Part shown: piece after piece, positions 58,865-64,000 of the stretch
How positions within the stretch are numbered: the stretch's first letter is position 1
Layout of the letters: each line of letters starts with the position of its first letter
DNA from: Ignavibacteriota bacterium
Lineage (GTDB): Bacteria > Bacteroidota > Ignavibacteria > Palsa-1295
Length of the DNA: 64,000 nucleotides
Assembly: GCA_003151825.1 (NCBI GenBank)
Contig: PLYO01000047.1
Span: 1 to 64,000, forward strand
Reading direction: 5' to 3'
Program-made: the position numbers and the translations under genes
The notes under the pieces: generated by a model
Databases searched by the model: none
The model's input: the letters and a program-made list of their open reading frames with translations, nothing else
Told to the model about the DNA's origin: nothing

Positions 58865-60043
58865 ATGCCCATCCTCGATCGTTTATCTGAAGCTCGTTTT
58901 CGGCGCCGCTCGCTTTCGCGCTTCGATTCGCGGTTCCGCGAATGGGTTCGGCGCATCGAAAAAAAAATCAAGTTTTTACTCTCCAGCCCACTGGGTTTTT
59001 TGCTCCATCCTAAGCGCGCGAAGACACCACTGCCGCTTTCCGCAGTCTCCAGCATTCTTATTCTCCGATATGACGCGCTGGGCGATGCCGTGCTGACGAC
59101 GCCCCTTTGGCGTTCGCTCAAACGCCTCGCGCCGCATATCCGCATCGGCGTTGCGGCAAGCGCAAGAAACCGCGCTCTCCTCGACCCCGACCCGGACATC
59201 GACGACGTCTTTATTTTTTCGAAAACTCCATCCTTTCCACTGCTCCGTGAACTGTTTCGCGCGCGTAGAACAAAATGGGACATCGTGCTCAATCTTTATT
59301 TTCACGATAAAACACGCGGAGCTATTTATTCGAAAATTGCCGCGCCGAACGGTATCAGCGTAACGATCGTGCGAGAAAAGAAAGAAAAATATCTCAGACT
59401 CTATTCCGCAGTAGGTGAGCGGCCCCCGATTCCTACGCCGATGGTACAGCAGAATTTATTGGTACTGAAAGAAGCGCTCGATCTTCCGATCGATGTTACG
59501 GCGGAGCGGCCATCCCTTCCCGAATTTCCGGAAATTGACAGAACATTCAAGAAAGAACTCGACGCAGTTTTGCGAAAATCTGGTAAAACGGATTACCTCA
59601 TCATCAATACGGACGCTTCACAGTTGTACAAGGAGTGGGGCGTGGAACATTCTGTCGCACTCGCGCGGCGCATTGTGAGTAACTGGCCGAAATGCCATGT
59701 TTTTCTTTCGAGCGCGCCGGCTCGAGCGGAAAATGTTCGCAAGCTTCTTGGCTCTGGAGAGAGCGGAATATCCTACCTTGAAACACCCTCCATTCTTCAT
59801 CTTGCCGTTGCCGTCCGCCATGCGGTTGCGGTGGTGAGTCCCGATACGTCCGTCATCCATTTCGCGACGGCGCAAGATGTCCCGGTTGTCGGCTTATATT
59901 TAGAACCCAATGAATTCCTGCCCTATGCATCAGCCTCCCGTGTCTTATTCGCACCGGATGGCAAAATGGCAACAGGAATTAGTATTGACGATGTTTTTCA
60001 GACGCTCGAAGATCTGCTTGCGGAGACAAGCTCCGCGTCGTAG
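58865..60043 (+). CDS. Glycosyltransferase family 9
   Basis: The ~392-residue protein has SILILRYDALGDAVLTTPLWRSLKRLAPHIRIG, WDIVLNLYFHD and VVSPDTSVIHFATAQDVPVVGLYL, the GT9 donor-site signature. A basic N-terminal extension (~60 residues) resembles the one in the preceding GT9, suggesting paralogy. The ATG at 58865 is preferred over 58814, which overlaps the upstream gene. Confidence 0.88.
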   Translation: MPILDRLSEARFRRRSLSRFDSRFREWVRRIEKKIKFLLSSPLGFLLHPKRAKTPLPLSAVSSILILRYDALGDAVLTTPLWRSLKRLAPHIRIGVAASARNRALLDPDPDIDDVFIFSKTPSFPLLRELFRARRTKWDIVLNLYFHDKTRGAIYSKIAAPNGISVTIVREKKEKYLRLYSAVGERPPIPTPMVQQNLLVLKEALDLPIDVTAERPSLPEFPEIDRTFKKELDAVLRKSGKTDYLIINTDASQLYKEWGVEHSVALARRIVSNWPKCHVFLSSAPARAENVRKLLGSGESGISYLETPSILHLAVAVRHAVAVVSPDTSVIHFATAQDVPVVGLYLEPNEFLPYASASRVLFAPDGKMATGISIDDVFQTLEDLLAETSSAS

Positions 60044-60047
60044 GCGC

Positions 60048-61655
60048 TCAATAATAGAGCACATACGAGCGATACACTCGCGCATGGGAAAAAACTTGCC
60101 GGAGCTTTGAAGTAAGCGTGCCCCACAACGCCGCTTCGCTTGTGGGCCGATGATAGAAACGATCTTCAAATCGAGTAATTACTGCAATTTCTCTCGCGGA
60201 ATCGGGGAGATAGTAATTCATTGCCGCGCTGTCCCATGTTATGGCACGAGATGTTTTGCTGGGAACCCAGCCTAACATCCAACCATCCGTGTAATAGGCA
60301 AGCTGCGGCGCGTATTCCTCATTCGGAAAATCTGGATGAATGATCACGATGCGTGATTTTGCGGGAAGCGTGTTGACGATATTCGCAATTTGTTCGGCGC
60401 CATTTTGATACACCTTCTCTTGAATCGAAAAAAGATGTCCGATTGCTAAGGCAAGGAGCAATGCCGAAAAACCAACGGCCATTCTGGACTTGGCTTCGGA
60501 GTATTTCATTGCCACAATTCCGAGGGCAATCGTTAGTCCAAACGCGGCGACGCCTTCGGGTCGAACAATAAAATCGTTCCACGGAAACCGGCCCGTGAGA
60601 AATAATCGAACTTGCTCGCTCGCGGACCATGCGATGACGAGAAGCGATACAGTCAGCAAAAAAAGTTTGCGCCACCCGGAAGGAAGTTCCTCTGCATTAT
60701 CCCAGCATGATCCCATAAGGATCGCTCCGGGCGTAAGCAGGATCATGGCAAAGTGCGGCATCCGTGTGCCAACGATTTGGAGCCCCACGAGCAACGTCAC
60801 AAGCCACGCGAGCGATGCAACCGTAAGTCGGTTTGAATTCCTGAAAAAGAACGCCACCACGAGAAGCGGCATCGCCACGATGAGCCGGTTTAGATAATAC
60901 CACCACGCCAATTTCGAAGGCGCATAATGGCCCTCGCCGAGCGTCAGGAGCGAGGCTGTCACATGTTGCCAATAATCCGCGTGGCGCACGGACATCATGA
61001 TAAACCATGGCGCTGCAATCGCAAGCCCGATAATAACCGCAAGCAAAACATGGCATATCGCCCGCAGCTTGCAAATCGCCCACGGAAGAAGAAGAAAAAA
61101 AGGAATGACGAAAAGCGCAAAGCCAAATTTCGTGAGCAAGCCCAGACCTAACGTCGCGCCGCTCAGAGTCGTAAAACCAAAGCCATCCTGCTCAATGGCC
61201 AATACTAAAAAATAAATCGAAGCAACGCCAAAAAAAAGAATGAAGCACTCCATTTGCGCCAGATGGCTGAACTGAAGAAATAGATCGGATGCCGCAACGG
61301 AAACCGCCGCGATAAGCGCCGCGCCGGGCGAAGCGAATCTTCGAAGCAATAGCCATAAAAAATAAATTGAAGCGGACGCCGCGAGCGCCACCGGGAACCG
61401 AATGGCAAACGTCGAGTTCCCAAAAACATACTGCGAGAGAGCAATCAGCCAGACTCCGAATGGCGGATGTGTTGCGGAATACAAATGCCCGACGGCGTAT
61501 GATGTTTGGTCGAGCCATGCGCCAAACTTTAGGCACGCCGCCGCACGGATGACATAGAGCGATTCATCCCACGGCTGGATTTCGCCAATGCCCAGCCGAA
61601 TGAACGGGAGCAGACAAGCAACGGCCAGCAACAGAGCCGGTAATCGTCGATTCAT
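60048..61655 (-). CDS. Glycosyltransferase family 39-like (ArnT/PMT type)
   Basis: The ~535-residue polytopic protein has the GT39 pattern: an N-terminal helix then GIGEIQPWDESLYVIRA (the Asp-Glu pair in the first periplasmic loop), HPPFGVWLIALSQYVFG, and more than 10 membrane helices followed by a C-terminal soluble region. It would transfer a sugar from polyprenyl phosphate on the periplasmic side. The ATG at 61655 overlaps the stop of the S2P gene by one base (TAATG). Confidence 0.85.
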   Translation of the reverse strand: MNRRLPALLLAVACLLPFIRLGIGEIQPWDESLYVIRAAACLKFGAWLDQTSYAVGHLYSATHPPFGVWLIALSQYVFGNSTFAIRFPVALAASASIYFLWLLLRRFASPGAALIAAVSVAASDLFLQFSHLAQMECFILFFGVASIYFLVLAIEQDGFGFTTLSGATLGLGLLTKFGFALFVIPFFLLLPWAICKLRAICHVLLAVIIGLAIAAPWFIMMSVRHADYWQHVTASLLTLGEGHYAPSKLAWWYYLNRLIVAMPLLVVAFFFRNSNRLTVASLAWLVTLLVGLQIVGTRMPHFAMILLTPGAILMGSCWDNAEELPSGWRKLFLLTVSLLVIAWSASEQVRLFLTGRFPWNDFIVRPEGVAAFGLTIALGIVAMKYSEAKSRMAVGFSALLLALAIGHLFSIQEKVYQNGAEQIANIVNTLPAKSRIVIIHPDFPNEEYAPQLAYYTDGWMLGWVPSKTSRAITWDSAAMNYYLPDSAREIAVITRFEDRFYHRPTSEAALWGTLTSKLRQVFSHARVYRSYVLYY

Positions 61656-62692
61656 TATTGGATGACGAGCGGCGATGGAGTGAAACACAATACGAAAATA
61701 ACGATCGTTGCAAAGCCTATAATTTTTCTTCGAAGATCAAGCGGACTTTCATCTTCGCTTGGCGGATGGCGAAAACGGATAATAAACGTTGTGAGCAGTG
61801 CCCAGAGCAGCCACGTCTCGCCGCCGGGAATGGAAATGGCATGAAGCCACGCGGGAGCACCGTCCCACGAAGTAGAAATTGTGGCGGGAATGCTGAGAAG
61901 AAACAGCACGCACGCCGTGCCTTCGCCGATCCATTTATGCAATCTGCGGCCCAGCAGCGTGTAGGTCAAATGCCCGCCGTCGAGTTGACCGATGGGAAGT
62001 AAATTAAGCGCGGTCACAAAGATGCCAAACCATCCCGCGCACAGCATCGGATAATGATACACTTCCGACATCGGTGGCATATAGCCGTTAGGATTTGCGA
62101 ACAATTTCTGCATTCCGCTAAAAAAAAGCGTCTTGCCAAAAGATAGTTCCATCGTTCCGGGCTGCACGGCTTCGTTCGGATAGCCGGGATGGATATGCTG
62201 CAAATACTCGATGCCCGGCAGCGTGGCAAACCCAACGGCGAGCATACCCATGCAAGCGATAAATCCCGCAATCGGCCCCGCGACGCCAATATCGAACATC
62301 ACTTTATTAGATGGCACGCGCGAGCGTGTTCGAATGACCGCGCCGAAGGTGCCAAAATTGATCGAGCCAAGCTGATAGCCGGGATACGGTATGTAAAACG
62401 GCAGCGTCGCATCGACGCCATGAATACGCGCGGCGATAAAATGTCCGAATTCATGCGCCGTGAGAAAAAGCATGATGAGCGTCGCGTATTCGAAGCCGAG
62501 ATGCAGATTCGAAAGATCGCCAATGTCCCGGACGCCGCGCCACTCTTCGCCGGCAACGCACGTCGTGAAATAGGTGGCAAGGAAAAGCACGACATGCAGC
62601 CACAGCCGCTGCTTGCCGAGCGCTCGATCTAAGAACCGCTCGTCGGCCCTCGTTGCTTTGGGAGATTGCGTCGTATCAGAATCCACGGACAT
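61655..62692 (-). CDS. Site-2 protease family (M50) membrane metalloprotease
   Basis: The 345-residue protein has HEFGH at residues 80-84 within a membrane helix (zinc ligands His80, His84 and catalytic Glu81) and a distal NLLPIGQLDGGH motif (Asp as third ligand). About seven helices are present. Such proteases cleave membrane-bound regulators such as anti-sigma factors; no substrate is adjacent. It overlaps the upstream outer-membrane-type gene by 17 bp. Confidence 0.9.
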   Translation of the reverse strand: MSVDSDTTQSPKATRADERFLDRALGKQRLWLHVVLFLATYFTTCVAGEEWRGVRDIGDLSNLHLGFEYATLIMLFLTAHEFGHFIAARIHGVDATLPFYIPYPGYQLGSINFGTFGAVIRTRSRVPSNKVMFDIGVAGPIAGFIACMGMLAVGFATLPGIEYLQHIHPGYPNEAVQPGTMELSFGKTLFFSGMQKLFANPNGYMPPMSEVYHYPMLCAGWFGIFVTALNLLPIGQLDGGHLTYTLLGRRLHKWIGEGTACVLFLLSIPATISTSWDGAPAWLHAISIPGGETWLLWALLTTFIIRFRHPPSEDESPLDLRRKIIGFATIVIFVLCFTPSPLVIQ

Positions 62693-63602
62693 CCATTTGT
62701 AAATTTATCGTGCTCCGCTTCGCGCCTCCATCGGTTCCAGCCCAGGAGGCGCCATATTGGTAATAAAGTTGAAGGTCGAATATATCTTCCCCAATCCGTT
62801 CTTCGTCATATGAGAGACGTTCCGCACGCACGCCGCCCGTTATGTTCGGCCAGACCGGCCCATCTCCTGATGATGCGAAAAGGTAGAACGAAGAACGATT
62901 CCAGATCATTGGGCTCAGATCGGCTCCCGCTTGGACGCTTTTCCAGGTTTCCCACGGCACTTCGGCAAAGCGCCATGTAATTACCGCTGGGACTGAAATC
63001 CAGGGATCGACAACCGTCACCTGATGAAAGAGGACGCGCATTCCGCCTGAGACTGAAACATCGGGCGCTAGGAGCCACTCGCGATCCAGCTCGGCAAATT
63101 CGCGGCTATAGTGGCTGCTGGAGCCTCCAACGACCGTATCTTTGCCATCGACATCATGGGAACTGATATGGCTCAGGCGCAAACGCCAGAGGGCGCCATT
63201 CGAATGTTCGGGCCAGGTAAAAAACGAGCCAAAGAAAAAATCGGCCGTCTCGACTGGGAACCGGAAATCGGGAAGTATCCTCAGACGCGCCCAGGTTGAT
63301 CCTTCTAAGCCAAGATAAGATTTGCCGAATCGAAAAATGGGCCGCCCGTATCCCATTTGCAGCCACATCGACCGGTTCGTTAGCTCTTTTACCATGTCGA
63401 ATCGGTTCGGATCGAGAAAAAGCGCGGGGTCTTCCTCCCAGAGTGTACGCACTTGATAGGCACTCGATTGCGGATACCAATACGCAACCTGTCCCTTCGC
63501 GAATTCTGGAACTAAAAAAATGACAGCAAAAGCTGCGATGCGCCAAAGCGTCGGTTCATTTCTCCTAATTCGTAATTCGTAATTCGTAATTCGTAATTTC
63601 AA
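62676..63602 (-). CDS. Putative outer-membrane protein (DUF1207-like)
   Basis: The ~308-residue protein has a hydrophobic signal (RIAAFAVIFLVPEFAKGQ) and a beta-rich body with alternating aromatic residues (FPVETADFFFGSFFTWP, LRLSHISSHDVDG, HYSREFAELDREW, GGMRVLFHQVTVVDP), as in DUF1207-type outer-membrane beta-barrels. The only start is a TTG at 63602 that overlaps the upstream GT2 stop. The first ~14 residues (KLRITNYELRIR) are a translated 7-bp-period array. Confidence 0.6.
   Translation of the reverse strand: MKLRITNYELRIRRNEPTLWRIAAFAVIFLVPEFAKGQVAYWYPQSSAYQVRTLWEEDPALFLDPNRFDMVKELTNRSMWLQMGYGRPIFRFGKSYLGLEGSTWARLRILPDFRFPVETADFFFGSFFTWPEHSNGALWRLRLSHISSHDVDGKDTVVGGSSSHYSREFAELDREWLLAPDVSVSGGMRVLFHQVTVVDPWISVPAVITWRFAEVPWETWKSVQAGADLSPMIWNRSSFYLFASSGDGPVWPNITGGVRAERLSYDEERIGEDIFDLQLYYQYGASWAGTDGGAKRSTINLQMDVRGF
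63567..63601. repeat. 7-bp-period array (AATTCGT-type) at a gene start
   Basis: Four AATTCGT heptads and AATTTCA form the N-terminal codons of the outer-membrane-type gene. The units are the reverse complement of those at 26879. Confidence 0.82.
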
Positions 63603-64000
63603 TGCTTATATACCCTCCCTTTCCATTTCACATTTTTTTGCGCCATCATGATGGGCATGGAAAAGACGAAAAACAGAAGATAAATCTCGTACGCCAGAAA
63701 ATATTTCAGGAGCGACAGTTTATGTGTCCGGATGAGAACGGGAAGAATGATGCATAAGTCCGCCCCGCATTTTATTCCAATCGTTAGGATGGCTATCATC
63801 GGTGGAAGCATAAAAAACGCCAGGATCACGGCAAGATGAGCGAGCAACGCCATAATAAAAATAACATATCCGACGAATTTCAATCCCTCGCCACCCTTCA
63901 CCCATCGGTGCTTCTGCCGCCACCACGATTTGAAATCCGGGCAGGGCTCGCTCATGACGACAAGATCGGGATGAAGTGGGAATCTTACTTTCCATTGCGC
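63599..64000 (-). CDS. Glycosyltransferase family 2, C-terminal part (partial)
   Basis: The frame continues past the window edge. The visible ~133 residues include CPDFKSWWRQKHRWVKGG, matching the Q(R/x)xRW motif of processive GT2 enzymes, then three or four membrane helices and a basic tail. It is probably a cellulose-synthase-like or glycan-chain glycosyltransferase. It overlaps the following gene start by four bases. Confidence 0.8.
   Translation of the reverse strand, partial: AQWKVRFPLHPDLVVMSEPCPDFKSWWRQKHRWVKGGEGLKFVGYVIFIMALLAHLAVILAFFMLPPMIAILTIGIKCGADLCIILPVLIRTHKLSLLKYFLAYEIYLLFFVFSMPIMMAQKNVKWKGRVYKH

Overview
This 64 kb window looks like a chromosomal segment of a Gram-negative member of the Bacteroidota/Chlorobiota (FCB) assemblage, possibly an Ignavibacteria- or Kapabacteria-like lineage. 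The placement is inferred from gene content: three exported proteins with C-terminal type A (type IX secretion) sorting domains, several Bacteroidota-style -7 elements (TAnnTTTG), a DUF4199 protein, a Bacteroidota exported family usually mislabelled asparagine synthetase B, short NuoG and Adk proteins, and tRNAs without encoded CCA. No rRNA, CRISPR array, prophage or classical IS was seen.

Layout. 1-10.7 kb: a REP hairpin cluster, membrane proteins (TMEM175, DUF2231-like, DoxX), an ECF-type sigma factor, a REP-associated transposase (RAYT) bounded by its REP arms, a T9SS cargo protein and an MntR-MntH pair with a palindromic operator. 10.8-19.6 kb: lipoprotein, tRNA-Ser(CGA), a second TMEM175, DUF4199, a DUF4258/DUF2283 pair, dnaX with a slippery A9 site, rpsT, the pseudo-AsnB protein, a RecA-like protein with no P-loop, and VapBC. 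19.6-30.8 kb: a minus-strand run with an encapsulated-ferritin-like protein, DUF899, a TPR protein and T9SS cargo; then coaD-rsmD-adk, BI-1, tRNA-Ile2, a TIR-like gene coupled to fmt, and more T9SS cargo. 30.8-35 kb: nuoG-nuoH-nuoI split by a DUF4160/DUF2442 pair. 35-43.6 kb: methyltransferase, glycosyltransferase, prmC, rpoN with a sigma-54-type promoter, a hicBA-like pair bounded by copies of the rpoN 3' end, and dense repeats. 43.6-64 kb: lnt, glycosyltransferases, esterase, BtuF-like protein, rpsR-rpmB, then a surface-glycan block (three GT9, MsbA-type exporter, FkbM and other methyltransferases, GT2, GT39), a site-2 protease and an outer-membrane-type protein.

The themes are envelope and glycan biogenesis, metal handling, several toxin-antitoxin-like pairs placed beside housekeeping genes, and a rich load of small repeats. 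The most notable patterns are tandem micro-arrays with a strict 7-bp period but unrelated units, often in inverted pairs (also in frame in dnaX); partial copies of a gene's 3' end flanking an inserted gene (rpoN/hicBA and msbA/FkbM); a leader element shared by nuoG and nuoI; and a slippery A9 tract sitting in a hairpin loop in dnaX. All names rest on reading of motifs; no database search was run.
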